Part shown: positions 49,279 to 61,100 of the stretch, in pieces
How the letters are laid out: each line of letters starts with the position of its first letter
How positions within the stretch are numbered: the first letter of the stretch is position 1
DNA from: Micromonospora sp. WMMA1363
Lineage (GTDB): Bacteria; Actinomycetota; Actinomycetes; Mycobacteriales; Micromonosporaceae
DNA: 64,000 nucleotides
Reading direction: 5' to 3'
Assembly (NCBI RefSeq): GCF_030345795.1
Contig: NZ_JAUALB010000001.1
Coordinates: 1,917,001-1,981,000, forward strand
Made by a program: the position numbers and the translations under genes
Notes under the pieces: model-generated
Seen by the model: the letters and a program-made list of their open reading frames with translations, nothing else
What the model was told of the DNA's origin: nothing
The model's database searches: none

Positions 49279-50247
49279 GGAACGGAGCAGCAGTTACCTG
49301 TCGAGTACTACTGGAAGCTCGCGGAATCCTCGCAGTCCGTGGCGGTCAGCCCGAATCGGCGTGCCGCTCAGCGCGATACGCGGATAGCGAGCCAGCAGTC
49401 GGCTCAACGCGGTGACACCCTCCAGGCGGGCCAACCCAGCAGCGATGCAGTAATGCGCCCCTCCTCCAAAGCTCAACGGCTGATTGTCCGGGCGCGCGGG
49501 GTTGAAGGTATCCGGATCGGGGAAACGCAGCGGATCACGGTTCGCTGATCCCATCAGCATCACCAGCTCGGCCCCGACCGGGATCGGCACCCCGGCGAGC
49601 TTCATCCCCGGCTCCCCGGCCGAGCGGATCATGTGCTGCACCGGTGGGTCGAAGCGCAGCACCTCTTCGATGAACTGTGCGTACGTGTACGTCCCGGCGA
49701 GCAGGCCTTCGCGAACCTCTGGATGATCGAAGAGTAGCGCCAATGCGTTGCCCAACAGATTCGTGGTGGTCTCGAAGCCGGCGACCAGTAGGAGCTCCAG
49801 GTTCGCCAGCAGTTCACGCGAATCCAGTTGGGCATCCTCGCCGTCGGCCTCAGCCAACAGAACGCTGATCAGGTCGTCCCGCGGATCGGCGCGGCGGAGC
49901 TCGACCAATGCACTCATGTACTCATCGAGTTCCGCTGCCGCGGCGTCGGCAGCGGCCAGCTGCGCGTCGTCGATGAGCATCTCAAGCGTGGCGTTCAGAT
50001 CTTCGGCGAGCGGCCGGAACCGGCTCCAGTCCTCCCGAGGAACCCCCATGAGATCACACATCACCGCCAACGGCACGCGGACCGCGAAGTTCTCCATGAA
50101 GTCCACCGCCCCGCCCGCAGCGGCGCACTCGACCAACCTGTCCAGCAATAGGTCCGTAACCTGCTGAATCTTGCCCTCCATCGCGGCGATCCGCCTTGGA
50201 GTGAACGCGGCCGACAGTACCTTGCGCATCCGGCTGTGGTCCGGGGC

Positions 50248-51716
50248 CACGGGCACGGCAAAGTCGGAGAGTGCTCGTGTGAGGACTTTGTGTTGTGGTC
50301 CAGAGTGGATTTGACGGGGCGGGCACGGCTCCGGTGATCTTGAGGTTGTCTACGCCTTCGGATCACCCTGTGGAGTACCGTGCCCGCGCCTGCATCATTG
50401 CTGATCAACGCTGTCCAAGACCAGCCGGACGAGCAGACACGACCGGTCCTGTTGGGCCGTAACAGGCAGGAAAGCCTGGTCGCGGCGCTGTCGGAGGTTT
50501 CTGATCCGCGGGACGCGCGAGGGATCCGGCATCGGTTGCCGACGGTGGTCGGGTTGGCCCTGGCGGCGGTGCTGGCCGGCAATACGTCGGTGTACGCGAT
50601 CGGGCAGTGGATCGCCGGGTGTTCACAGAAGACCCTGAAGGTGTTCGGCGCCCGGGTGGCTCCGGCGACCGGCCGGTATGTCGGTCCGGATGAGAAGACG
50701 GTGCGCGGGTTGTGCGCCCGGCTCGACGGTGACGTGCTGGACGCGGTGATGGGTCGGTGGCTGCAGCGGCGTGCCCTGGCGGCGCAGCGGGCGAAGGCGC
50801 GGACCGGGGTACGGCCCCCGCGAGGTCGTAAGGCCCGTCGCCGGGCCAAGGCCGCTGGCCAGCGCCGCTGGCGGGCCAGTACACGCGGTCGGCACCGGCC
50901 GCGGCTGATCCAGGTCGCGGTGGACGGCAAGACCAGCCGCGGTGCGAAGAGCGCCGGCAACCCGGCGCCGCACCTGCTCGCCGCGTTGTCATGCGTGGGG
51001 GTGGTACTCGCCCAGCGCCAGGTCGACGGCAAAAGCAATGAGATCACCGCGTTCGTACCGCTGTTGACGCCCCTCGAGCTGGCCGGCCAGGTGGTGACGG
51101 CCGACGCGATGCAGACGCAGCGTAAGCATGCCCGATGGCTGCGCCAGGTCAAGGACGCGCACTTCATCTTCCCGGTGCTGGACAACCAGCCCACCCTGTT
51201 CGACCGGCTCGACGCTCTGGACTGGGCCGGGGTGCCGGTCACCGCGTGGAGCGTGGACGACGACCGGGGCCGGCACGAGCGACGCACCATCCAGGTCATA
51301 CCCGCTCCGCCCGAGGTGAACTTCCCGCACGTCGCGCAGGTGTTCCTGATCGAACGGACCGTCACCGTCAAAGGCAAGACCAGCTACCAGGCGATGCTGT
51401 ATGTCACCAGCCTCACCGCCGAGCAGGCCGACCCCGCTGACCTGCTCGCGTACGTGCGCCAACACTGGGGAATCGAGGTTCTGCACTGGGTGAGGGATGT
51501 GACCCTCGGCGAGGACGCCTCCCGGGTCCGGACCGGTAACACGCCACGCGTCATGGCAACCCTACGAAACGTAGTGGTCAGCCTGCTCAGAATCCACGAC
51601 ACCACCAACATCGCCGCCGCGCTGCGATACAACGCCCGCACGAACCGCCGGATCCTCAAACTCCTGGACCTTCTACCAGCCTAAACACCCCACCCGCCGA
51701 CTTTGCCGTGCCCGTG
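50248..51716 (+). mobile_element. ISAs1-family element in the P450 gene
   Basis: 1,469 bp with 20-bp perfect inverted ends starting CACGGGCACGGCAAAGTCGG, flanked by the direct repeat GGTCCGGGGC at 50238-50247 and 51717-51726. The clean ends and intact transposase point to a recent insertion. Confidence 0.93.
50380..51684 (+). CDS. ISAs1-family transposase
   Basis: 434 aa from GTG 50380. It contains [38 protein letters not shown] (first Asp), [17 protein letters not shown] (second Asp) and [20 protein letters not shown] (Glu region). Frame intact. It is related to the intron-interrupted transposase at 10-14 kb, but not the same element. Confidence 0.92.
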   Translation: MPAPASLLINAVQDQPDEQTRPVLLGRNRQESLVAALSEVSDPRDARGIRHRLPTVVGLALAAVLAGNTSVYAIGQWIAGCSQKTLKVFGARVAPATGRYVGPDEKTVRGLCARLDGDVLDAVMGRWLQRRALAAQRAKARTGVRPPRGRKARRRAKAAGQRRWRASTRGRHRPRLIQVAVDGKTSRGAKSAGNPAPHLLAALSCVGVVLAQRQVDGKSNEITAFVPLLTPLELAGQVVTADAMQTQRKHARWLRQVKDAHFIFPVLDNQPTLFDRLDALDWAGVPVTAWSVDDDRGRHERRTIQVIPAPPEVNFPHVAQVFLIERTVTVKGKTSYQAMLYVTSLTAEQADPADLLAYVRQHWGIEVLHWVRDVTLGEDASRVRTGNTPRVMATLRNVVVSLLRIHDTTNIAAALRYNARTNRRILKLLDLLPA

Positions 51717-52051
51717 GGTCCGGGGCGTCCTTGAGTAGAACCGACTCGTCGAAGAGCTGGATAGACCGGTGAGCACGGCGCACGGCCCGCTGGCTCTCGT
51801 CCACTCTCGAGTAACGGTCCTTAAGATACGCCGAGGAACGCATGGCCTCGCGCACCTCGACGTACGTGCTAACGAGGAACCAGTCCGGCGCTATCTGCGT
51901 GACGGGGCCCAGCTCTCGCGCCTTCTGGTAGATCGGATAGGGATCCGATTTTCCCTCGGCGCTCATCAGCGCCCCGATTATCCTTCCTGCGGTCTTCATG
52001 TGCTCCACCTTGACAGTCTATTTCCACCACAGTCGCACGATGGCCCGCCGA

Positions 52052-53140
52052 TCACAGCACGCGCCGCAGCCAGCCGCGTCGATCCTCCACCCGCCCGTAC
52101 TGGATGTCTAAGAGTTCCGCGCGCAGGGCCGTGGTCTGCTCACCTGGCTTCCCCGTGCCCACGGTGAATTCGTAGCCGTCGCCCTTGAATCCGACGACGG
52201 GAGTGATCGCCGCAGCTGTCCCAGTGGCGAAGGCCTCCGTGATCCGGCCGTCCGCCGCGCCACGGCGCAATTCTTCAAGGGGAATGGGTCGCTCCACGAC
52301 GGTCAGCCCGAAATCGGCGGCCAGCGTGAGGATGGTGTCGCGGGTAACACCCTCCAGGATGGTTCCGAGCGCCGGAGTGATGAGATCTCCGTCCGAGGTG
52401 ACCAGGCACAGATTCATAGTGCCCGACTCCTCCAGATATCCCTCACCGCCCGTCCGGTCCAGGTACATGACCTGGTCACAGCCGTGCTGCTTGGCCTCGA
52501 TCTGAGCAGCCATGCCGGCGGCGTAGTTGCCGCCGCACTTTGCTCCGCCGGTGCCACCTAGCGCCGAGCGGGTGTAGCGGCTGCTCACCCAGAGTGTCAC
52601 CCCGCTCTGACCTGCGGCGAACAGCGACCCGGTCGGCCACGCGATGACCGAATAGGCCACGACCTCAGCCGGCTTTGCCGCCAGATACTCGTCGATAGCG
52701 AACATGAAGGGCCGCACATAGAGGCTCTTTTCGACCTCAGGGATCGGGACCCACCGCGCGTCCACCCGAACGAGCTCTTCCACGCTCGCGATGAACTCCT
52801 CCTCCGGCAGCCGGGGCAGCGCCAGGCGCTCTGCCGAGCGAGCGAAGCGCTTCGCATTGAGCTCCGGCCTGAAGAGGTGAATTCCGCCGTCGGCATGGCG
52901 ATAGGCCTTGAGGCCTTCGAAAATCTCCTGCGCATAGTGCAGAACGGCCGTACCGGGGTGCAGGCTGAACGGCTTTATTGGTCCGACCCCGCGGTCATGC
53001 CAACCGTCATCGGGCGTCCAGGTAGCCGACGCCATGTGGTCGGCGAAATGTCGACCGAACTCCGGCGAAGCCAAGATCTTGGAGAGCTCCGCGTCGGACG
53101 TCGGGGCCTGGGTTCGGGTCACAGGATATCGGGGACTCAT
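52052..53140 (-). CDS. ilvE: branched-chain amino acid aminotransferase
   Basis: 362 aa; AGGAG is 7-8 bp before ATG 53140. Class IV PLP aminotransferase: HYAQEIFEGLKAYRHADGGI, RPELNAKRFARSAERLALP, the PLP lysine K201 in GGAKCGGNYAAG, EESGTMNLCLV and ITEAFATGTAAAITPV near the end. It swaps an amino group between glutamate and branched 2-keto acids in the cytosol. It sits between the NRPS A-T gene (28 bp upstream) and the P450, in the same direction. In peptide clusters an extra IlvE commonly aminates a non-standard keto acid; the product of the MppJ-like methyltransferase at 2-3 kb would be a fitting substrate, which is inference. Confidence 0.92.
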   Translation of the reverse strand: MSPRYPVTRTQAPTSDAELSKILASPEFGRHFADHMASATWTPDDGWHDRGVGPIKPFSLHPGTAVLHYAQEIFEGLKAYRHADGGIHLFRPELNAKRFARSAERLALPRLPEEEFIASVEELVRVDARWVPIPEVEKSLYVRPFMFAIDEYLAAKPAEVVAYSVIAWPTGSLFAAGQSGVTLWVSSRYTRSALGGTGGAKCGGNYAAGMAAQIEAKQHGCDQVMYLDRTGGEGYLEESGTMNLCLVTSDGDLITPALGTILEGVTRDTILTLAADFGLTVVERPIPLEELRRGAADGRITEAFATGTAAAITPVVGFKGDGYEFTVGTGKPGEQTTALRAELLDIQYGRVEDRRGWLRRVL

Positions 53141-53168
53141 GACGAGCTCCTAGCGTCTGTGGCACCAC

Positions 53169-55100
53169 TCAGTCGGCGGTACTGCGGACCTTGACCTGGG
53201 CAGTCTGGAATTCCGGGGTTTCCGTGAGCTCCGCGATCGTGGGATACATGAAGAGCGACGGGACCGCGATGTCGACTCCGAGTTCGTTATTGAGCGCGGA
53301 GATCAGCTGGATCACCAGAATGCTGTTGAGCCCCAGTCCGAACAGGTCGTCCTCGACGCCGATGGTGGCGGGCTCCAGGCCGATGATGCCCGCGACGATC
53401 TCCTGGACCCTGCCCTCGAGCGCGGTACGCGGCGCGACGCCGTCGGAGTCGACGCCGGACCGCAGTGCATGCAGCGCCTTGACGTCCAGTTTGCCGTTGA
53501 CGGTCATCGGGACCACATCCACGTGGACGAGCTCGGTCGGCACCATGTAGGACGGCAGCGCCGCTCCCATATGGCGCAGCAGCTCGTCGACGTTCACCTG
53601 TTCAGCGGCGACATAGAAGCCGACCAGGGAGGTCACCTCAGCTGTGGGCTCCCCGTGCCTCCCGGCCTGCGCGGGGAGCACGGCGCTCTGCGTCACCCCC
53701 GGATACGCGTTCAAGGTGGCCTCGATCTCGGCGGGTTCCACCCGGAAGCCGCGGACCTTGATCTGCGAGTCGTTCCGGCCGACGTACTCCAGCGCCCCGT
53801 CGGACCTCCGGCGCGCGAGATCCCCGGTGCGGTAGAGCCGCGCGTTGCGCCCGTCCGGACCCCAGGCGGCGTCGGCCTTCTCCGCTCCGCTCTGGAAGGG
53901 GTTCGGGACGAACCTCTCCGCGGTGAGCTCGGGCATGTTGAGATAGCCGCGGGCCAGCCCGGGGCCGCCCAGGAAGACCTCTCCGACGGCACCGACCGGG
54001 ACGATGCGCCGCGCTTCGTCGAGGATCAGCACCAACGAGTTGCTCTGCGGCCGGCCAATCGCCAGGTCGTACTCCCGGGCCGCGTGCGAGGTCGTCGAGA
54101 TCGTGGCCTCGGTCGGCCCGTACTCGTTGAACACCGGGACCTTGTTGACGCGCGTCATCTCCCGGAAGCACGCGGCGTCGAGCGCCTCGCCGCCGATCAC
54201 CATGCGCTTGAGGCTCGGCACCTCGCCGAGCCTGATGTGCTTGTAGAAGGTCGGCGTGCCGTTCATGTGGGTGACGCCATTGCCGCGCAGGTACTCGGTG
54301 AACTTCTCCGCTTCGAGCCACAGCTGGTCGGGGACGTGCAGCAGCGAGTTCCCGGTCAGCAGGGCGAGCACCATTGGCACGACGCCGCCGTCGAACGCGT
54401 AGTTGAGAACCTGCAGCATCACCTCCTGGCCCGGCTCTCCGGCGAAGTCGTAGAGGTCGCTGATGACGCACACGTGATTGACCACCGAGCGGTTCTCGAT
54501 CATCACGCCCTTGGGCTTGCCGGTCGTGCCCGAGGTGTAGATGACGTAGGCCAGACTTCCGGCGTCCGCGCCCGTCTCCGTCGGTGCCGCGGCCCCGCCC
54601 GCACGCACGGCCCGACCCCACAGGCCGTCCACCGCGCGGACGGCCGTGCCGGCTGCCGCGATCCGCTCCATCCGTTCCTGGTGCGCGCTGCCGCAGAGCA
54701 CGACCGGTGCAGCTGTGTCATCGAGCATGTAGCGCACCCGCTCGTCCGGCGTCTCGGGGTCGATCGGCACGTAGGCGGCACCGGCCTTCCAGACCGCGAT
54801 GATGGCGACGGTCATCTCGATGCCGCGGTTGAGGCCGAGCGCCACCAGCTGACCGGGCCCCGTTCCGTGGGCCGCGATCAGCTCGCCGGCCAGCCGATCC
54901 GACCATTCGTCGAGCTCCCGGTACGTCAGTGAGGAACCGTCGAAGACCACCGCGCGGACGTCCGGCGACGCCGCCGCCCGCTCGCGGAACACCTGGGCGA
55001 TGGTGGCCTCCGCCGGGAAGGACAGCTCCGGCCCCTTGCTCTCGTGGAGAAGCCGCTGCTGCTCGTCGTCCGGCAAGAGGTTCAGATCGGCCAGCTTCAT
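53169..55100 (-). CDS. NRPS adenylation-thiolation protein
   Basis: 643 aa. ATG 55100 overlaps the stop of the large NRPS (ATGA), giving translational coupling. Adenylation domain: LTYRELDEWSDRLAGELIA, core A3 LAYVIYTSGTTGKPKGVMIE, A5 VFNEYGPTEATIS, A7 LYRTGDLARRR, A8 NDSQIKVRGFRVEPAEIE, A10 NGKLDVKAL. The carrier domain follows with DDLFGLGLNSILVIQL (Ser is the phosphopantetheine site; LGLNS replaces the usual LGGxS). By aligning to PheA I read the pocket as D-G-V-N-V-G-E-I-S-K, which matches no code I remember. It has no condensation domain of its own; the large protein ends with a free one, so this is the second half of a split module. No thioesterase follows. Confidence 0.92.
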   Translation of the reverse strand: MKLADLNLLPDDEQQRLLHESKGPELSFPAEATIAQVFRERAAASPDVRAVVFDGSSLTYRELDEWSDRLAGELIAAHGTGPGQLVALGLNRGIEMTVAIIAVWKAGAAYVPIDPETPDERVRYMLDDTAAPVVLCGSAHQERMERIAAAGTAVRAVDGLWGRAVRAGGAAAPTETGADAGSLAYVIYTSGTTGKPKGVMIENRSVVNHVCVISDLYDFAGEPGQEVMLQVLNYAFDGGVVPMVLALLTGNSLLHVPDQLWLEAEKFTEYLRGNGVTHMNGTPTFYKHIRLGEVPSLKRMVIGGEALDAACFREMTRVNKVPVFNEYGPTEATISTTSHAAREYDLAIGRPQSNSLVLILDEARRIVPVGAVGEVFLGGPGLARGYLNMPELTAERFVPNPFQSGAEKADAAWGPDGRNARLYRTGDLARRRSDGALEYVGRNDSQIKVRGFRVEPAEIEATLNAYPGVTQSAVLPAQAGRHGEPTAEVTSLVGFYVAAEQVNVDELLRHMGAALPSYMVPTELVHVDVVPMTVNGKLDVKALHALRSGVDSDGVAPRTALEGRVQEIVAGIIGLEPATIGVEDDLFGLGLNSILVIQLISALNNELGVDIAVPSLFMYPTIAELTETPEFQTAQVKVRSTAD

Positions 55101-58100
55101 TTCGTCCTCGCAAACTGCATCAGGATGGATCGGTAGGTGGACGCGAAACGCTCCACGGTGCCGTGATCGAACAGGGCTGTGGCATAGGTGATGGTTCCGG
55201 TCATCGACTCGCCCGCGTCGTTCAGGACCAGGCCGAAGTCGAGGTTGGCGTTGATGGTCGACCCGCCGTCGGGAGTGTGTCCCTCGAGTGCGTGGGTTCG
55301 CAACAGCGCGGCGGGAGACGGCTCGTGTCCGGCGAGCCGGTCCGCGTCGGTCTCGGCGAACGAATTGACGTCGAACCAGATCTGGAATAGAGGGTGCCGG
55401 GCGGAGTCGACGGAAAGATCCAGCTCCGCGACGAGGCGCTCGAAGGGCAACTCCTGGTGCTCCTGAGCTTCGACCACGCGCGCGCCGACCTTTTTGATCA
55501 GCATGTCCACGTCGTCGTCGCCGTCGATGTCGAAGTCGAGCGCCAGGGAATTGGTGAAGCAACCGATGAGCTCGTGAGTCTGGACGTGTGTCCGGTTGGC
55601 CACCGGGATGCCGACGAGCAGGTCGGAACGGCCGGTGTATGCCCGGAGCGTCAGGAGGAAGGCGGCGAGTAGCACGCTGAAGACTCCGACCCCGCTCTCG
55701 TGTGCCAGCCGTCGAGCCGCCGCCGACGTTTCAGGGTCCAGCTCGAACGACACGCCGTCGCCGCTGTAGTCGATCTTGGCTGGCCGGATCCGGTCGGTGG
55801 GCAGTTCCACCGGTCGTCGACCGTGCAGGCGGCCCTTCCAGTACCCGAGCAGCTCCGCCAGCCGGGTGCCGCCGATGTGCTCCCGTTCCCAGGCCGCGTA
55901 GTCCTTGTACTGAATGGACGGTTCTGGCAGCTCCTCCGCCTGGTAGAGCCGGCTCAGCTCGTCCAGCAGGATGTCGGCTGACCAACCGTCGAACGCGATG
56001 TGATGGACGACGATGCCGACGAAGGTACGGCTCGGCGAGCCCTCGGCAGCCTCCTGCCGGTAGATGGCGACCCGCAGCGGCGCCTCATTCGCGAGGTCGA
56101 ACTGGTGCATACCCTCGGCGCCGAAGCGCGCGGCCAGGTCGGCCTCACCCGTCACGGTGATGTGCCGGACGTCGAGTGGCGTCGTCTCGTGGTCCAGCAC
56201 TACCTGGTGAAGCCGGCCGTTGGGCGCCCGGCGGATGACCGTCCGCAGCACCTCGTGACGTCGGCCCACTTCGCTGAGGCACCGCTCGAGCACATCCACG
56301 TCGACGCCGGGCAGGACCTCGTAGCAGAGTTGGATGTTGTACCCGAGGTTTCCGCTCTCGTACTGGTCGATGAACCAGAACCGCTCCTGCGCAAACGACG
56401 CCACCTGCTCGGTCTCCGCACGTGCCTCGAGCCGCGGGATGGCGACGGCTTCCCGCTGCGAAGTCCCCAGACCGCCGACCAGGCCCGCCACAGACCGGCG
56501 CCGGAAGATCGACGCGATGCTGACGTACGTGCCGAGTTCGGCGCTCAACCGGCTCGCCAGCTTGATCGACAGGATGCTGTTGCCGCCGAGCTGGAAGAAA
56601 TCGTCGTGCACGCCGATCGCCTCGGGGTCGACGCCGAGCACCTCCGCCAGGATCCTGCGGGCCAGGGCCTCACGCGCGTCATGCGGACCGACCAACTCGC
56701 GGGCCAGGCTCAGCTGCGGCGAGGGAAGAGCCTTGACGTCGAGCTTCCCACTGATCTTGCGTGGCAGTTCGTCCACTTGAACCAGCGCCGCGGGGATCAT
56801 GTAGGTCGGCAGCTTCGCCTCCAACTGCTCGAACAACGGCTCGGAACCCATGTCGGCCTCGGCGACGTAGTAGCCGACCAGATGGGTGTGTCCGCCGCCG
56901 TCGCCGGTCCTGCGCACCACGACAGCGCTCTGGAGCACGCCCGGCACGTCGGCCAGAACCGCCTCGATCTCCCCCAGCTCGATCCGGTGACCGCGGATCT
57001 TGACCTGCAGGTCGTTGCGACCGACGAAGCGCAGCGTCTGGTTCGGCGCCCAACGCACCAGGTCGCCGCTCTTGTACAGACGGTTGTTCCACTCCGGGTC
57101 GGATCCGGTGGCGAAGGGGTTGGCGACGAACTTGCGGGCCGTCAAGTCCGGCTGATTGAGCAGTTCGGCGGCCAACCCCGCACCGCCGATGTACAGCTCA
57201 CCGACCGCGCCCATCGGCAGCAGCCGCAGCTGCGCGTCGAGCACGTACCCGGCGACGTCCGGGATCAGCGAGCCGATGTCGGTCGAACCCTCATCCGTCT
57301 CGGTGTAGAGCTTGTAGCAGGTGAAAACCGTGGTCTCCGTCGTGCCATAGCCCATGGCGAGCTGTGGACGGTCGTGGCTGTATCGCTCGAACCACTTGGT
57401 CAGTAGCGACACGTTGAGCGCCTCGCCGCCGAGGAAGACGTACCGCAGGTCGTCCAGACGGTCTCCGTCGTCCTTGCCGAGCGCGACATTGACGAACTGG
57501 TAGAACGCGGTGGCGGTCTGGCAGAGCATGGTGACGCGCTCGGCGCGGCACAGCGCGTAGTACAGCTCCGGGTCGCGCGTCTGCTCGAACGTCGGCACCA
57601 CCAGACGGCCGCCGTACAGGAAGGCGCCCCACATCTCCCAGACCGTGAAGTCGAAGACGTAGTTGTGGAACAGTGCCCACACATCGTTCTCGCGGATGTC
57701 GTAGACACCCTCGAGCGCCGCGAACAGGCGGGCCACATTGGCGTGGGTCTGCGGCACGCCCTTCGGCCTGCCGGTGGTGCCCGAGGTGTACAGAACGTAG
57801 GCGAGATCCCCCGGAGCGACTCTCACGACCGGGTCCGTGTCCGGCATGGCGCCCAGCACCTCCCGCGCACGCGGGTCGTCGACGGCGATCACGTCGACGT
57901 CCTCCGGCCGCGAAATCAGCCCCTCCATCGTGGCCCGGGCCAGGATGCCGGTGATTCGCTCCACATATCGACTGTGGGTCACGATCGTGTGCGCACCCGC
58001 GTCGGCGAGCATGAAGCCGATGCGGTCGTCGGGATAGGTGGGGTCGACCGGAAGGTAGGCGCCGCCCGCCTTGAGTGTGGCCAGGATTGAAACGACGATG

Positions 58101-61100
58101 TCCTCACTGCGGTCCAGGCAGAGCAGGACGACGGTGCCGGGTTCGACCTTGCCGCCGCCGAGCAGACGATGCGCGAGCCGGTTGGCCTCCGTGTTGAGCT
58201 CTCCGTAGGTGAGCCGGCGCTCCTCCCGGACCAGCGCGACCCGATCGGGCGAGCGACGCGCGTGCTCCTCGACCGATTGGTGCAGCAGCCTCGCGGAGGG
58301 GAACCGTCGCTGTGGCGCGCTCCATTGGTCCACCAACTCGCGGTACCGAGCACCGTCCACGTACTCCACGTCGGAGATGGCGGTCTGTCCCTGCCTGGTC
58401 TCGCTCCCGGCCAGGTCCGCGAACTGGCGGAGGATCGTGAGGTAGGTCTGGGCGAAACTGTCGACGGTGGCGCTTTCGAACAGGCTCGTGGCGTAGTTGA
58501 TGTGTATCTCGAGAGATTCGAGCGAGTCGTCGATGAACGTACTCAGGTCGAACCTCGCTGCCGTGTACAGCTCCCGGGTCTCGGGAGACGTGCGCAGGAC
58601 AGCCTCCGACGAGCCGTCGGTGCGGCGCGAGGGCGCGCCGAAACTCTGGACCCCGAAGGTGACCTGGAAGATGGGGTGCCGGCTGACATCCCGCTCGATG
58701 TCCAGGATCTCGAGCAACTGTTCGAACGGAAGTTCCTGGTGGCGGAGCATGTCGAGGACCTCACCGGCGGTCTCGCGCACATAGTCCGAGATCCGCGCCT
58801 GCCCGTCGATGCGCGAGCGCAGGGGCAAGGTGTTGACGAAGAAGCCGACGAGACGGGAGAGCTGGGGATGGTCACGGTTCGCGACCGGCGTGCCCACCAC
58901 GATATCGTTCTGGTCGCTGAAGCAGCGCAGGGTGAGGAAGTGGGCGCTGAGCAGCAGGCTGAACAGGCTGACCCGCAGCTCCTCCGCCAGTTGCCGCAGA
59001 TGCCGGGAGACGTCGGCCCCGACCGCGAGGCGGATGTCCGCACCACGGTAGTCCACGCTGTCCGGCCGCGGCCGGTCCGGAACGAGATCGAGGTTCTGGT
59101 AGTCCTCGAGCTTGTCCTCCCAGAACCGCCGCAGCCGCGCGAGCCGCTCGCCGGTCAGATAGTCGCGCTGCCACACGGCGAAATCCCGGTAGCGCAACTG
59201 CGGCGCTGGCAGTCCGGCCAGCGGATCGGCCCCCCGCGGCGGGTGCGCGACGAGGTCGTAGGCCGTACGGAGATCCTCCAGCAACACGTCGGTCGACCAT
59301 CCGTCGAACGCGACGTGATGGATGATGAACAGCAGGCGACGGCCGACGTCCGGCACCTCGTAGAGGCGCACGCGCACGGGAACCTCGGCCGCGAGGTCGA
59401 AGATCCGCTGCAGGTCCCGGCGGATTTCCGCGTGCATCGCCTCCCGATCCGGCATCCGCACCACCTCGATCCCGACCGGGGTCTCCGCCTCGAGGACCTC
59501 CTGGTATCCGGTGCCGTCCGGTGTCTCCTTCAACAGAGTGCGCAGCACATCCTGCCGAGCGATCACGCCGCGTACAGCCATCAGCAGGGCGTCCGTGTCC
59601 ACGTGGTCGGCGACCTCGAGGACGAGGGGCAGGTTGTAGGCGCTGGTGCCGCCTTCGAACCGCTCGATGAACCAGAGGCGTTCCTGCGCGAAGGACAGCT
59701 TCTGGTCTTCGAACTTGGCGAACGTCGCCGGGGAAATGGTCGCCCTCTCGCTGCGGGACTCATCGAGGTTCTCGACGTATTCCCGGATCGTCCGGTGCGC
59801 GAGAAGGTATCCGACGGTCGTCGAGATGCCGAGTTCGCGCTCCACGGCCGAGACTAGCTTGATGCTGAGCAGACTCGTGCCGCCGAGCTGGAAGAAGTCG
59901 TCGTCGATGCCGACATCGACGGGGTCCAGACCGAGCAGCCGCGCCATCAATGCGCACAGGTCCGCCTCGGTGCCGGAGCGCGGCGGCACGTGGACCCGGG
60001 TGCCGACAGCGCTCGGCCGCGGTAGCGCCGCGCGATCCACCTTGCCGTTGATGGTCAGCGGCATGCTCCCGAGGTGGATGCACCGGGCCGGCACCATGTA
60101 CCCCGGCAACGACCGCCGCAGGTGCTCGTTGAGTTCCTCCGCGGGGATCTCCCGGTCCGCGACGTAGTAGCCCACCAGGACCGGAGTGCCGAGCTCCACG
60201 ACAAGAACGACAGACTGCCGCACCGCGGGGTGGCTGGCGAGCGCCCCGTCGACCTCGCCAAGCTCGATGCGGTGTCCGTCGATCTTGACTTGGGCGTCGT
60301 TGCGCCCGATGAACTCCAAGGCGCCGGACGGCAGCAGACGTACCAGGTCACCGGTGCGGTAGAGCCGGACCGGCCGCGCGCCGCCGGCCGGACCGGGCGG
60401 GACGCTGACGAACCGCTCGCGGGTCAGGTCGTTCTTGTTGAGGTATCCGCGCGCCAGCCCGTCACCGCCGATGCACAGCTCACCGACTGCGCCGATCGGC
60501 AGCGGCCGGAGCGCGCCGTCGAGGACGTGGACCGACTCACCGGCGAACGGCGTGCCGATGCTCACCGGAAGCCTGTCCAGCCCGTCGGCGTGCCGGTACA
60601 GCCGTGCGGTCGACCAGATCGTCGTCTCCGTCGGCCCGTAGACGTTGACGAGGTCGATCGACCTGGCCAGCACGCGTTCGAGCAGTTCCTTCGGCAGCCT
60701 TTCGCCGCCGACCAGCAGCAGCAGCTCGTCCGGCACGTTCACCAACCGGTCGAGCATCACGTCGCAGACGCTCGGGGTCATCTGGACGAAGTCGAGGCCG
60801 CCGCAGTCCAGGCTCATGGGGAGGTCGGACGCGAGTTCCACGCTTCCGCCGGTCCACAGGGGCAGGCCGTACTCCAGGCCGAAAATGTCGAACACGTGAT
60901 TGGTGAGGCTGTACGTGCTCACGGTTACGCGGTCGGCAAAGTACCGGGCCCGCACGGCGGCCATGGTCCGGTCGTACGCCCGGTGCTCGATCATCACGCC
61001 CTTGGGAGCACCGGTGGTCCCCGAGGTGTACAGGACGTACATCAGCGCGTCCACCGACGCGTACGTCCCGGGAGCGGTCGGGCTCGCCGTCGCGACGGCG

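Larger units (their letters stand above)
49294..51999 (-). pseudogene. cytochrome P450, split by an ISAs1 element
   Basis: The 5' part (51999 down to 51727) starts MKTAGRIIGALMSAEGKSDP and reaches LLKDAPD. The 3' part (50247 down to 49294) continues HSRMRKVLSAAFTPRRIAAM to the end. Removing the insertion (50248-51716) and one 10-bp target copy restores DAPDHSRMRK, so the gene was whole before the hop. The I-helix is LLVAGFETTTNLLG, the E-x-x-R helix EEVLRFDPPV region, and the haem loop SFGGGAHYCIAAGLARLEG with the ligand Cys. It lies 52 bp behind the aminotransferase, in the NRPS operon. P450s in such operons hydroxylate or cross-link carrier-bound residues; that step should now be lost. Confidence 0.92.

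Noticed and set aside
53469-54932. Plus-strand open frame of 487 codons
   Set aside because: Antisense of the A-T protein, with no family motif.
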